A stretch of DNA of 64,000 nt from Acinetobacter nosocomialis NIPH 2119 (lineage in GTDB: Bacteria; Pseudomonadota; Gammaproteobacteria; Pseudomonadales; Moraxellaceae): contig NZ_KB849239.1 of NCBI RefSeq assembly GCF_000368085.1, positions 1,893,082-1,957,081 of the forward strand, given 5' to 3'. Of the stretch, positions 1 to 9,279 are shown piece by piece. Position 1 is the first letter of the stretch; every line of letters starts with the position of its first letter. Under the pieces are notes generated by a model, which was given only the letters and a program-made list of their open reading frames with translations, was not told the DNA's origin and ran no database searches. A program made the position numbers and the translations under genes.

Positions 1-86
1 TTATTATTTTATTTGCGATTTTGCTCTGTAATCCATTTTTGCAGAAAAAGTTACTCTCTCGATTTAAATAACAAACAAACCTTAAT

Positions 87-1157
87 CTAATTTAGGTACT
101 GTATTCGATACTCATTTGGTGAAATGCCTGTCCAATGGCGATAGGCTTTTCGAAAGTTAGAAGTATCTGAAAAGCCAATTCTCTCAGCAATTTCATCTAT
201 GGTTAAAGTTGTCTCTCGCAAATATTCATCAGCAAGACGGCGCCGTGTTTCATCTAACAATTCTTGGTAAGTCAAATTAAACCCTGCCAAGCGCCGGTGT
301 AAAGTGCGTTTTGACATATGTAAGCGTTCAGCCATTTCTTGAGCCGACGGAAAAAGCCCCGTTCTATCCAATAATATTAAACGGATTGTTTTCACAAGCT
401 CAGGCTCTTCAAGTTCAGCAGCGCCTAGCATCCGCTCACAAAAGGACTTACACATATCAGCAGTAATCGGGTTAGCATTTGGGCAAGGTACATCGAGCCA
501 TTTTAAATCAAAGTGCCATTGCATCACCCCAGCATTAAACTGAACGGGACAATGAAAAACTTTTTCATATTCTTCTGCATAGTCAGGCGCTGGATAGGGC
601 AACAAAAGCTTCTTCGCTTGAAATGGTCCTTCAAGCACCCGTTCAATTAAGGTTTGCATTGAACTAAACCAAAACTCGCACACCAAAGGCAGAAGCTTAC
701 CCAGTGCAATAATGTCCTGCCCTTCAAAAATGGCAACGTCATCTCGAATATAAAATGACTTCTTTAAAATAGGCCCTGCAAGCTTAATATGTCGAATGCC
801 AAGCTCGACTGCTTGTCTAAAATTACGCGAAGAATATAGTGCGTAGCCATACACCCCAAAATCTGACAGTCGCTGCTTTTGACCTGCGCGCAGACCAATA
901 AGTGGATCATTTGATAGCTTTTGAATATTTTGAAATAGCTGAATTTTTTGGACTTGAGAAATATATAAAGAAGGCTGATTTATAGCATCTGGCAAAATAT
1001 TTGTGCCCGACAGAACTTCTACTATTGAATGACCTTGCAAGCCCATTTCATCAAATAAACTAGTCAAACCCAGCAAATATGTATTCGAACCTAAGGATGT
1101 ATTATCATAGTTTCCTTCGATAATAGCATTTGCATTTTTATAAAGCTTTTTAGGCAT
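87..1157 (-). CDS. AraC-family transcriptional regulator (AraC-type N-terminal ligand domain)
   Basis: A 356-aa cytoplasmic DNA-binding regulator. Residues ~30-215 resemble the N-terminal effector domain of AraC regulators of the OruR/ArgR-like class. The C-terminal ~95 residues hold two helix-turn-helix units: MAERLHMSKRTLHRRL, and IDEIAERIGFSDTSNFRKAY followed by the typical W-x-G-x-S-P-x-E-Y-R end. The start is the ATG of MPKKLYKN. It is divergent from the aldehyde dehydrogenase gene 130 bp away, so it probably controls that gene; this is inference from position. The ligand is unknown. Confidence 0.88.
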   Translation of the reverse strand: MPKKLYKNANAIIEGNYDNTSLGSNTYLLGLTSLFDEMGLQGHSIVEVLSGTNILPDAINQPSLYISQVQKIQLFQNIQKLSNDPLIGLRAGQKQRLSDFGVYGYALYSSRNFRQAVELGIRHIKLAGPILKKSFYIRDDVAIFEGQDIIALGKLLPLVCEFWFSSMQTLIERVLEGPFQAKKLLLPYPAPDYAEEYEKVFHCPVQFNAGVMQWHFDLKWLDVPCPNANPITADMCKSFCERMLGAAELEEPELVKTIRLILLDRTGLFPSAQEMAERLHMSKRTLHRRLAGFNLTYQELLDETRRRLADEYLRETTLTIDEIAERIGFSDTSNFRKAYRHWTGISPNEYRIQYLN

Positions 1158-1286
1158 TTAACTCACACCATCCCTAGAGTGACGTGCATAATGGCACTAA
1201 ACTACCTCTTGTTGTCTCAATTTAACATCGACCATACAACGCTTCAAGCATAAAGTATGATAAGCAAAAGTATGGAAGGAATAATA

Positions 1287-2747
1287 ATGGAACAGTCCAC
1301 CTTAAAAGAATATAACGGCTCTGCCACTGAAGATATGGAACTTATTTTTTCCAAACAACGCGCCAATTTTGAGGCAGATCCCTACCCAAGTCTTGAGTCA
1401 CGCCGCACAAAACTGCATCAGCTTAAGAAACAAATTATTCGCTATCAAGATGCTTTAGCTACCGCAATTAATGCTGACTTTAGTTCAAGATCACTCGATG
1501 AATCTAAACTTTTAGATTTGCTTGGCTCTGTGTTGGAAGCTGATCATGCGATTCATCATTTACGTCGCTGGATGCGCCCAAGTAAACGCCGTACCGAGCT
1601 TTTATTTTTATCAAACCGTTTAAGCGTGCAATACCAACCTAAAGGTGTGGTTGGTGTGATTGTGCCTTGGAACTTCCCCGTTTATTTAGCACTTGGCCCA
1701 CTCATTGCCGCGTTAGCTGCGGGCAACCGAGTCATGATTAAGCTGCCTGAAATTACCCCCAATACCAATGCCATGCTACGACGCATGCTTGCCGAAGTTT
1801 TCAATGAAGATGAAGTGGCGGTTTTTGGTGAAGAAATTACAGACCCAGCAAGATTTACCACTTTGCCATTTAACCACATTGTCTTTACTGGCTCTCCTGC
1901 CATTGGCAAAGTCGTCATGCGAGCTGCTGCTGAAAATTTAACACCTGTTACGCTTGAGTTAGGTGGTAAATCACCAGCCATTGTAAGCCGTAATTACCCG
2001 CTTGCCGATGCAGCAAAACGTATTACCCATGGTAAAGCAACCAATAGTGGTCAAATCTGTGTAGCACCTGACTATGCCTTGGTTCCTAAAGAAAGTATTA
2101 ATGAGTTTGTAGATGCTGCAAAATCAAGCTTTATAAAAATGTTTGGTCAAAACATCACAAACAATGAAAATTACACATCGATTGTCAATGACCGCCATTT
2201 AAAACGTATTCAAGATATTTTGACCGATGCACAAGAAAAAGGTGCACGCATTATTCCTTGCGACACTTATAGTTTTGATCAACAAGGCCGTAGGATGCCT
2301 GTACAGATTGTGCTGAACTGCACGCCAGACATGCGCATTATGAAAGAAGAACTCTTTGGCCCTATTTTACCTGTGGTGGCTTATGATTCTTTAGATGACG
2401 CAATTACCTATGTGAAATCGGACGAACGACCTTTAGCACTTTATTGCTTTACACATAGTTCAGTAGAACGCGACCGAATTTTACGTGAAACTCATTCAGG
2501 TGGTGTGACCATCAATGACTGGGGTTGGCATGTAGTTAACCATGACGCTCCTTTTGGGGGTATCGGCAACTCAGGTATGGGGTCATATCATGGTGAAGAA
2601 GGTTTCCGTGAACTTTCACATGCAAAAACTGTATTTATCCGTCATCGATTTTTCCCGACCCAGCTTTTCCACCCTCCTTATGGAACATTCTTGCAAAAAC
2701 TGGCAATTCGCTTTTTCTTGAAAAAAGGCGATCCAAATATTAAATAA
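1287..2747 (+). CDS. calB: Coniferyl-aldehyde-dehydrogenase-like NAD(P)-dependent aldehyde dehydrogenase
   Basis: A 486-aa member of the aldehyde dehydrogenase superfamily that oxidises an aldehyde to the acid in the cytosol. The PWNFP motif, the LELGGKSP motif (general-base Glu224) and NSGQICVAPDY (catalytic Cys258) are all intact. The short N-terminus and the C-terminal hydrophobic, basic tail match the CalB/fatty-aldehyde group rather than the betaine aldehyde group. I start at the ATG at 1287, because AAGGA lies 6 nt before it. An in-frame ATG at 1257 would add 10 residues without a good ribosome site. The true substrate (aromatic or long-chain aldehyde) cannot be told from sequence. Confidence 0.82.
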   Translation: MEQSTLKEYNGSATEDMELIFSKQRANFEADPYPSLESRRTKLHQLKKQIIRYQDALATAINADFSSRSLDESKLLDLLGSVLEADHAIHHLRRWMRPSKRRTELLFLSNRLSVQYQPKGVVGVIVPWNFPVYLALGPLIAALAAGNRVMIKLPEITPNTNAMLRRMLAEVFNEDEVAVFGEEITDPARFTTLPFNHIVFTGSPAIGKVVMRAAAENLTPVTLELGGKSPAIVSRNYPLADAAKRITHGKATNSGQICVAPDYALVPKESINEFVDAAKSSFIKMFGQNITNNENYTSIVNDRHLKRIQDILTDAQEKGARIIPCDTYSFDQQGRRMPVQIVLNCTPDMRIMKEELFGPILPVVAYDSLDDAITYVKSDERPLALYCFTHSSVERDRILRETHSGGVTINDWGWHVVNHDAPFGGIGNSGMGSYHGEEGFRELSHAKTVFIRHRFFPTQLFHPPYGTFLQKLAIRFFLKKGDPNIK

Positions 2748-2755
2748 TAGATTAT

Positions 2756-2784
2756 AAAAAAAGCCTCGTAATGAGGCTTTTTAT
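2756..2784. terminator. Bidirectional rho-independent terminator between calB and cycA
   Basis: Stem AAGCCTC / GAGGCTT around the loop GTAAT, with an A-run before and a T-run after. It lies between two converging genes and can end transcription from both sides. Confidence 0.85.
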
Positions 2785-2818
2785 TATTTTTTAAACAAAT
2801 AAAATCACTACACTTTGT

Positions 2819-4282
2819 TTAAATATAATCAGCCTTTTGTGCTTTTAAAATATCAAGCTGCAACATCTTTTTCTTTTTATATTTATAGGCAATAAATAAA
2901 CCAATAAACCAGATTGGTGAGCATTCAAGTGCAATTAAAGTGTCGTGATCTAAAGCTAAAATGACAATAGTAAATACTAAAAACAACATAGTCATCCATG
3001 CCATAAATAAACCACCAGGCATTTTATATTTTGATTGAATATGTAATTCTGGACTTTTCTTACGATAATAAATATATGACATCACAATCAGCATAAATGT
3101 AAAAATACATAAAATTGAAGTGAGCGCTGAAATAATCGTAAATGCCGTCATGACATTTGGAACAATAAATAAAATCGAGGTTCCCACTGTTACGCACGCC
3201 ATTGAAAACACGAGTCCACGAATTGGAACTTTTCTTTTTGACAGCTTACTAAAGCTTTTAGGTGCATCGTTGTCTAATGCTAAACCGTATAACATACGAC
3301 TGGTCGCAAAGATTCCACTGTTTGCAGAAGATAAAGCGGAAGTCGCAACAACAAAGTTAATTAAACCGGCTGCAATAGGTAAACCAACTAGAGTGAACAT
3401 TTCTACAAAGGGACTTTTTTCCGGTGAAACTTTTGCCCAAGATGTAACTGCAATAATACAAACTAGTGCACCTACATAGAATAATAAAATACGTAAAGGA
3501 ATAGAGTTGATGGCTTTTGGAAGTGAAGTATGCGGGTCTTTTGTTTCTGCGGCAGTTGTACCTACCAGCTCAATACCTACAAATGCAAAAATAGCAATTT
3601 GGAAGCCCGCCAAGAAACCTGTTACTCCATATGGGAACATCGACTCTGTTTCAAATAAATGGCTCACCGAAGCCTTGACCCCATTTGGAGAGGTAAATCC
3701 GGTACCAATTAAGTAAATACCCGCCAAAATAAATAAAATAATTGCGGTAATTTTGATGAGTGAGAACCAAAACTCCAGTTCACCAAACAAACGAACGGCC
3801 ACAAAGTTGAGTATGGTTAATATGGCTAATGAAGTAAATGCAGGAATCCAAACGGGTAAATCAGGATACCAAAACTGCATATACCCCCCGATCACAATTA
3901 CATCGGCAATCGCTGTAATAATCCAGTTACACCAATAAGACCAACCGAGAAAAAAACCTGCCCATGGACCTAAATAAGCGGTTGCGAAATCGGCAAATGT
4001 TTTAAAGTTCGTATTTGCAAGCAATAACTCACCCATTGCTCGCATCACGAAGAAAAAGAAAAAGCCAATAATTAAATAGGTTAAAATAATTGAAGTACCG
4101 GAAACACTTAATGTTTTCCCGGAACCCATAAATAATCCGGTACCAATTGCACCGCCAATCGCAATCATTTGAATATGGCGATTTGTCAATGAGCGTTGCA
4201 ATTTTTCCTCTTCTTGACCAGTCATATGTTGACTGCCAAGGAGGTCTCCTTCCAGGAACTGCTTTCCTTTATTATTACTCAT
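2819..4282 (-). CDS. cycA: CycA-like APC-family amino-acid permease (D-Ser/D-Ala/Gly type)
   Basis: A 487-aa inner-membrane proton symporter with about 12 hydrophobic segments. It follows E. coli CycA closely along its length: LTNRHIQMIAIGGAIGTGLF near residue 32, VMRAMGELL, GIELVGTTAAETKDP, and SANSGIFATSRMLYGLA. Known CycA substrates are glycine, D-alanine, D-serine and beta-alanine. It reads in the same direction as astN-astO and lies 332 bp downstream of them. It may therefore be the permease of that small pathway, perhaps the P of a locus I recall as astNOP, rather than a true CycA. The fold is certain, the substrate is not. Confidence 0.8.
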   Translation of the reverse strand: MSNNKGKQFLEGDLLGSQHMTGQEEEKLQRSLTNRHIQMIAIGGAIGTGLFMGSGKTLSVSGTSIILTYLIIGFFFFFVMRAMGELLLANTNFKTFADFATAYLGPWAGFFLGWSYWCNWIITAIADVIVIGGYMQFWYPDLPVWIPAFTSLAILTILNFVAVRLFGELEFWFSLIKITAIILFILAGIYLIGTGFTSPNGVKASVSHLFETESMFPYGVTGFLAGFQIAIFAFVGIELVGTTAAETKDPHTSLPKAINSIPLRILLFYVGALVCIIAVTSWAKVSPEKSPFVEMFTLVGLPIAAGLINFVVATSALSSANSGIFATSRMLYGLALDNDAPKSFSKLSKRKVPIRGLVFSMACVTVGTSILFIVPNVMTAFTIISALTSILCIFTFMLIVMSYIYYRKKSPELHIQSKYKMPGGLFMAWMTMLFLVFTIVILALDHDTLIALECSPIWFIGLFIAYKYKKKKMLQLDILKAQKADYI

Positions 4283-4478
4283 GTAATATTAACTCCAATT
4301 TATAGCAACCGTTATAAATATGTTTTAATAATATGAGTTATGAGTTTCGCTTGAACCGAATAAATCATCCTACAAATATTATTAAAACCACTTATAATTT
4401 AGTAAATTCCATTTTTAAATCTTAAAATAGTTATTTAAAACAATAAAATATTAACCATAGAATTATCCCGTTATGCCT

Positions 4479-4536
4479 CATCATCTTAATCGATAAAAAT
4501 GAACCTATAAGTCCCTTTCATTCTATTAAGATGATG
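4479..4536. repeat. 12-bp perfect inverted repeat between astO and cycA
   Basis: CATCATCTTAAT at 4479-4490 and its exact reverse complement ATTAAGATGATG at 4525-4536 are separated by 34 bp. There is no T-run, so it is not a standard terminator. It sits in the 332-bp gap (4283-4614), which otherwise holds only AT-rich sequence and presumably the permease promoter. Confidence 0.6.
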
Positions 4537-4614
4537 TATATCCATATCAATTTTTTGACTCAGGGATAATATAGTATTCCACATGAAATTTGGTGAGTTA
4601 TGAAAACTCACTGC

Positions 4615-5709
4615 CTAATTAACCACCATTTGCAAATACTGGGTATTTTCCGACCTATTTGCTGCTTTTGGTTTTGAAACCTGTTTAACATTAATACTCA
4701 AGACGCGGACTAATGCTCCATTTTCAACGTTCAGTTCTTGAGCCTGTTCGGCGCTTAGCTGTAGTTGTTCCTGATAAGGTGAGCTGTACACCACAATTGC
4801 CCGATAGTTTTCATAATCGTCATTAGCAACAATATAAGGCTCATCGCCTAAATTTAGACGAGTAGAGTCTACAACTTTGACTGCTAAAATCTGACTTTCT
4901 TTAATAGCGCGTAAATTTTCAATATCTGCCTGTAGCGTCGCGCCACCGTCAAAAATATCTATATAACCTTTATAACGAAGCCCTTCTTCTAGCAAAAGAT
5001 TGTAGGCTGGTCGAGTATTTGGATGAACCATACCAATTGCCGCTTTAGCATCGTCTGGCAACATATCGACATAGAGCGGATGTCTCGGCATCAGCTCGGC
5101 AATAAAAGCCTTTTGCCCTATTCCGCTTAAATAGTCCGCTTTGGTAAATTCAATATTAAAAAATTTATGGCCTACCGCATTCCAAAATGGTGATTGCCCA
5201 TTTGCATCGGAATAACCACGCATTTCGGCAACAATGGTTTCTTCGAAATATTGACGAAATGCAGACAAGAACAAGAATCGTACTTTAGATAAAAACTTAC
5301 CATTTTTATTTAAACGGTAGTCTGGATCTAAAAATAACGTACAAAGCTCGCTACAATTCGTGTGGTCATTACTCAAATACAAAGTTGGTAAAGCGTTATA
5401 GACACTTAAAGGTTCCGAGGCATGCACTTGGGTGCCTACATGGAAATTGTACCAAGGCTCTTTTAAACCAAGCGCAACTTCAATACCGCAAACACCCACC
5501 ACTTTATTGAGCTCAGTATCTTCTAAAACAAATAAATAAACCTGATCTGCTTTTGGTAATTCACCTGCTACTGTTTTACAAGCCCGTTCAATACGTGCCG
5601 CCAACTTTTCAATATTTGGCTGCAAAGATGTCAAACCAAAACCCGCTTTTTGAGCCAAAAGGTAAAGATCATTAACATCCTTAGGTTCAATGTAGCGAAT
5701 AATCATCAT
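4615..5709 (-). CDS. astO: Arginine/ornithine N-succinyltransferase (AstA family, probable AstO)
   Basis: A 364-aa acyltransferase, slightly longer than E. coli AstA (344 aa). It transfers succinyl from succinyl-CoA to the alpha-amino group of arginine or ornithine. AstA landmarks are present: the GGLTSL-like [10 protein letters not shown] near the start, [49 protein letters not shown] and YIDIFDGG. The start ATG overlaps the stop of the transaminase by 4 nt (ATGA), so the two are translationally coupled. No astD, astB or astE follows. That fits an ornithine-specific enzyme, because succinylornithine needs no AstB step. I recall published work on Acinetobacter gut carriage naming such an enzyme AstO; I cannot check it here. 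Confidence 0.8.
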   Translation of the reverse strand: MMIIRYIEPKDVNDLYLLAQKAGFGLTSLQPNIEKLAARIERACKTVAGELPKADQVYLFVLEDTELNKVVGVCGIEVALGLKEPWYNFHVGTQVHASEPLSVYNALPTLYLSNDHTNCSELCTLFLDPDYRLNKNGKFLSKVRFLFLSAFRQYFEETIVAEMRGYSDANGQSPFWNAVGHKFFNIEFTKADYLSGIGQKAFIAELMPRHPLYVDMLPDDAKAAIGMVHPNTRPAYNLLLEEGLRYKGYIDIFDGGATLQADIENLRAIKESQILAVKVVDSTRLNLGDEPYIVANDDYENYRAIVVYSSPYQEQLQLSAEQAQELNVENGALVRVLSINVKQVSKPKAANRSENTQYLQMVVN

Positions 5710-6941
5710 GCTGCTTGTTCATCCTTTTGAATTTCTACAAAGCGAGCAATTGCACGTTCAAAACGTTTTAGACCTTCATCAATATCAGAAAAAGGAATAA
5801 TTAACGATGGTGTAAAACGGACAACATTTGGGCCAGCAATCAGACTTAATAAACCTTCCTCACCCGCAAGGTTATTAATATCTTTTGCTTTACCTGCAAA
5901 TTTATCTTTTAAAACACAACCAAGAAGTAAACCTTCGCCACGAATTGTTTTAAAGACTTCATATTTTTCATTTAATTGATTTAAAGCGTTTTTATAGTAA
6001 TCATGGCGCTCTTTAACGCCATTCAGCACTTCTGGTGTATTAATAAACTCAAAGACTGCACCTGCAACTGCACTTGCCAGCGGGTTACCGCCATAAGTCG
6101 TACCGTGTGTACCCACTGAAAAATGCGGCGCAAATTTATCAGTTGTTAGCATTGCACCGACAGGGAAACCACCGCCCAATGCTTTTGCAGTAGTAAGCAC
6201 ATCCGGTGTAACACCGTAGTTCATGTAAGCATAAAGTGCACCTGTACGGCCGACACCTGTTTGCACTTCATCAAAAATAAGTAAGGCACCAAACTGATCA
6301 CACAGTGCACGTAAACCTTTTAAAAATTCGATATCAGCAGGAATTACCCCACCCTCACCTTGTACAGGCTCTACAATTACTGCACAGGTTTGCTCATTAA
6401 TAACTGCTTTAGCCGCATCTAAATCATTATAAGCAACATGGCTAATGCCGTTTGGAAGTGGTGCAAAGTCTTGTGAATATTTTGGCTGACCACCAGCCGA
6501 AACAGTAAATAAAGTACGGCCGTGAAACGCATTGTTAAATGCCACAATACCGCTTTTACCCGCAACACCACTGTCGAGTCCAACTTTACGAGCAAGCTTT
6601 AATGCTGCTTCATTTGCTTCTGCACCTGAGTTACAGAAGAATACTTTGTCTGCAAATGTATTTTCAGTGAGTTGTTTAGCAAGACGCAGTACGGGTTCAT
6701 TAGTATAACCATTGCCGACATGCCAAAGTTTTTTTGCTTGTTCTGTTAACGCATTAACTGCCACTGGATGCGCATGACCTAATGCATTTACTGCAATCCC
6801 GCCTGCAAAATCGATATATTCTTTATTTTCTTGATCCCAGATACGTGAACCTTCACCACGTACAGGAATGAAATTTGCCGGTGCAAATACTGGAACCATC
6901 CATTCGTTAAAGTCATTTCTGGAAACTGCAAAATTATTCAT
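5706..6941 (-). CDS. astN: Succinylornithine/acetylornithine transaminase (AstC/ArgD family, probable AstN)
   Basis: A 411-aa class III PLP aminotransferase. It would convert N2-succinylornithine and 2-oxoglutarate to succinylglutamate semialdehyde and glutamate. The start ([20 protein letters not shown]) matches E. coli AstC closely. The PLP site has DEVQTGVGR (224-232) and Lys253 in [11 protein letters not shown]. It is the first gene of a two-gene operon with the succinyltransferase and is divergent from an Lrp-type regulator 135 bp away. An ArgD role in arginine synthesis is less likely because of the AstA-family partner. Confidence 0.85.
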   Translation of the reverse strand: MNNFAVSRNDFNEWMVPVFAPANFIPVRGEGSRIWDQENKEYIDFAGGIAVNALGHAHPVAVNALTEQAKKLWHVGNGYTNEPVLRLAKQLTENTFADKVFFCNSGAEANEAALKLARKVGLDSGVAGKSGIVAFNNAFHGRTLFTVSAGGQPKYSQDFAPLPNGISHVAYNDLDAAKAVINEQTCAVIVEPVQGEGGVIPADIEFLKGLRALCDQFGALLIFDEVQTGVGRTGALYAYMNYGVTPDVLTTAKALGGGFPVGAMLTTDKFAPHFSVGTHGTTYGGNPLASAVAGAVFEFINTPEVLNGVKERHDYYKNALNQLNEKYEVFKTIRGEGLLLGCVLKDKFAGKAKDINNLAGEEGLLSLIAGPNVVRFTPSLIIPFSDIDEGLKRFERAIARFVEIQKDEQAA

Positions 6942-7011
6942 TGTGGCTTGCCCATCAAATTAAGATTATTAGGATTATCGATGGGTCTATTATTAAAAAT
7001 CAAAATGACTC

Positions 7012-7022
7012 ACAAAATTTGT
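7012..7022. promoter_or_regulatory. Small palindrome in the astN/lrp divergent region
   Basis: ACAAA-A-TTTGT forms an 11-bp palindrome midway between the two divergent starts. It is a plausible half of a regulator-binding region, but it is short and AT-rich, so chance is possible. Confidence 0.3.
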
Positions 7023-7047
7023 AATTTAGTAAAAAATGAATTATTTT

Positions 7048-7062
7048 TTATCAATCTGATAA
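7048..7062. promoter_or_regulatory. Candidate Lrp-type operator TTATCA-ATC-TGATAA
   Basis: A perfect 6+3+6 palindrome, 15 bp long like Lrp/AsnC boxes, ends 14 bp before the regulator's start codon. This fits autoregulation and control of the divergent astN promoter. The binding protein is inferred from position only. Confidence 0.5.
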
Positions 7063-7076
7063 TTGACAATGACATT

Positions 7077-7499
7077 ATGGACAATATTGATCAAATTATT
7101 TTAGGTTTACTTAAAGATAACGCTCGGATGTCTGTAACCGAGATAGCCGAAAAAGTTCATGTTTCAAGAGCAACGGTTAAAAAGAGAATGGAATATCTGG
7201 AGTCTTCCGGCATCATTACTGGATATACGGTTCGTTTTAAACCAAATGCTGAACGCAATGTCATCCGCGCATGGATGAGCATTATGGTCGAAGGTACTAA
7301 AGCACAGTCTGTGATTAAAGAACTACGTCTAGAAAGCGCGGTTGAATGTCTGCATAAAACTAACGGTAAATGGGATATTTTGGTCGAGCTACGCTCCGAC
7401 ACCTTAGAAAACTTCGATAAAGTATTAGAAAGAATTCGAAATATTTCAGGTATTTACAACAGTGAAACTAGCATTTTGCTGGCGAGCCATAAGACCTAA
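7077..7499 (+). CDS. Lrp/AsnC-family transcriptional regulator
   Basis: A 140-aa regulator. An N-terminal winged HTH (MDNIDQIILGLLKDNARMS, then VTEIAEKVHVSRATVKKRME) is followed by a RAM/AsnC ligand domain ending in the typical SSILL-like ETSILL. The usual family opening (D-x-x-D-x-x-I-L) begins exactly at the ATG at 7077. The longer upstream reading from 6948 has no family similarity. It is divergent from astN-astO, so amino-acid-responsive control of that operon is likely (inference). Confidence 0.85.
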   Translation: MDNIDQIILGLLKDNARMSVTEIAEKVHVSRATVKKRMEYLESSGIITGYTVRFKPNAERNVIRAWMSIMVEGTKAQSVIKELRLESAVECLHKTNGKWDILVELRSDTLENFDKVLERIRNISGIYNSETSILLASHKT

Positions 7500-7528
7500 T
7501 CATTACGTTAAATCTCAAATTAAATATG

Positions 7529-7559
7529 GGATGAGCTGACTATACGACTAAGCTCATCC
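7529..7559 (+). terminator. Weak hairpin after the Lrp regulator
   Basis: GGATGAGCT and AGCTCATCC form a 9-bp stem with a 13-nt loop, 30 bp after the stop. Only a broken T-rich stretch follows, so termination is possible but weak. The rest of the 321-bp gap (7500-7820) is AT-rich and ends with the promoter of the next gene. Confidence 0.35.
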
Positions 7560-7745
7560 ATTTCCCTTTCATTCAAAAAATTCTCTATGGTCGCTTGTTA
7601 AATCTAAAAGCACCATTCTAACGATGAACCTATTCTAATAATCCTCAATAAATTTTTAATTTTTTTAAATAATCAAAATCAAAAACTTAAAACACCTTCT
7701 CAGTTGAACTTACCCTTTTTCTACTTAATCCCCTCATCAAAGCAT

Positions 7746-7794
7746 TTGACAGAAAATTTAAAAAATAATACATATAGTATTATATGTTATATGT
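7746..7794 (+). promoter_or_regulatory. Sigma70-like promoter with overlapping operator repeats upstream of patD
   Basis: TTGACA (7746-7751) and TACATA (7769-7774) are separated by 17 bp. Overlapping the -10 lies the inverted repeat CATATA-GTAT-TATATG (7771-7786). The 7-mer TATATGT then occurs twice in tandem (7781-7794). A regulator binding here would block RNA polymerase. The GntR protein encoded at 10110 is the obvious candidate. Confidence 0.55.
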
Positions 7795-7820
7795 TAAAAC
7801 CTAAGGACAAGGTATAAAAA

Positions 7821-9251
7821 ATGGCTAAAACTCAACTACAACACTTCATTAACGGCGAATATGTTGCTAGCAAAGGAAATGATTTCTTCGATTTGGTAAG
7901 CCCAGTCACTGGTGAAGTCTATGCACAATCGCCGAATGCGACCGAGGCAGAAGTTGATGCAGCTTATGCTGCTGCAAAAGAAGCATTTAAAATTTGGGGA
8001 CGTAGTACACCTTCGACTCGTCAAAAAGCATTACTGAATTTGGCAGATGCTATTGAAGCAAATGCTGACCGTTTGATTGAAGCGCAAAGCCGCAATACAG
8101 GTCAGTTAAAACATTTAATTGCATCTGAAGAAGTTGGTGCATCGGCAGATCAAGTTCGTTTCTTTGCAGGTGCTGCCCGCTTACTCGATGGCACAGCAAC
8201 TGGCGAATATTTAGAAGGTTTAACTTCTTCTATTCGCCGCGAACCAGTCGGTGTGGTTGGTCAGGTTACACCTTGGAACTATCCACTCATGATGGCAATT
8301 TGGAAAATTGCTCCTGCTCTGGCAGCGGGTAACACTGTCGTATTAAAACCAAGTGACACAACACCTGAAAGTACCCTTTTACTTGCAGAAATTGCTGCAC
8401 CATTTTTTCCGAAGGGTGCATTTAACGTGGTGTTAGGCCAAGCGCAAGTGGGTTCAAAAGTGGTATCACATAAAACCCCTGCTCTCGTTTCGATTACAGG
8501 TTCAGTTCGCGCCGGATTACAAGTTGCTGCTTCTGCTGCGGCAAATTTAGCAAAAGCTCATCTTGAACTTGGTGGTAAAGCACCTGTACTGGTTTTTGAA
8601 GATGCAGATCTTGATAAAGCCGTAGAAATGATTGCTTTAACAGGCTATTTCAACGCAGGTCAAGACTGTACTGCTGCAACACGTGTGATTGTGGCTGAAT
8701 CTGTTCATGACGAGTTTTTAGCTAAACTTGTTGAAGCTGCAAAAAATACACGTTTTGGCGAACCAGATGATCAAGACGCGCTTTATGGTCCTCTTAACAA
8801 TGCCAATCAATTAAAGAATGTTAAAGCGTTTATCGACAACTTACCTGCTCATGCCAAAGTTGAAACAGGCGGAAAACAGGCAGACCGCCCAGGCTTCTAT
8901 TTTGAACCGACTGTTATTAGTGGTTTAAAACAACACGACGATGCTATTCAGAACGAAATTTTTGGACCAGTGATTACCGTTCAGAAATTTACAGATGAAA
9001 ATGATGCCATTGAAAAAGCCAACGATGTTGAATATGGCCTAGCTTCAAGTGTTTGGACCAAGGATCATGCTCGCGCAACACGTCTGTCACGTGAACTTGA
9101 TTTCGGTACAGTTTGGATTAATACCCATATTCCTTTAACCGCGGAAATGCCACACGGCGGCTTCAAAAAGTCAGGATATGGTAAAGATTTATCTGGCTAC
9201 GGTTTTGAAGAATATACCCGTGTTAAACATGTGATGAGTTCAAACGAATAA
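7821..9251 (+). CDS. patD: PatD-like gamma-aminobutyraldehyde dehydrogenase
   Basis: A 476-aa NAD+-dependent aldehyde dehydrogenase, the length of E. coli PatD (474 aa). It is very like it across motifs: FFAGAARLLDGTATGEYLEG, SIRREPVGVVGQVTPWNYPL, Glu249 in LELGGKAPV, Cys283 in NAGQDCTAATR, and the end SGYGKDLSGYGFEEYTRVKH. Family knowledge says it oxidises 4-aminobutanal or related aminoaldehydes from polyamine breakdown. It opens a gene set with an NTF2-like protein, a GntR regulator, a PuuP-like permease and a PuuB-like oxidase, which supports a polyamine role. A good ribosome site (AAGGACAAGG) precedes the ATG. Confidence 0.82.
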   Translation: MAKTQLQHFINGEYVASKGNDFFDLVSPVTGEVYAQSPNATEAEVDAAYAAAKEAFKIWGRSTPSTRQKALLNLADAIEANADRLIEAQSRNTGQLKHLIASEEVGASADQVRFFAGAARLLDGTATGEYLEGLTSSIRREPVGVVGQVTPWNYPLMMAIWKIAPALAAGNTVVLKPSDTTPESTLLLAEIAAPFFPKGAFNVVLGQAQVGSKVVSHKTPALVSITGSVRAGLQVAASAAANLAKAHLELGGKAPVLVFEDADLDKAVEMIALTGYFNAGQDCTAATRVIVAESVHDEFLAKLVEAAKNTRFGEPDDQDALYGPLNNANQLKNVKAFIDNLPAHAKVETGGKQADRPGFYFEPTVISGLKQHDDAIQNEIFGPVITVQKFTDENDAIEKANDVEYGLASSVWTKDHARATRLSRELDFGTVWINTHIPLTAEMPHGGFKKSGYGKDLSGYGFEEYTRVKHVMSSNE

Positions 9252-9279
9252 TAACAATGCGTTTTGAAAGGAGATCAAA

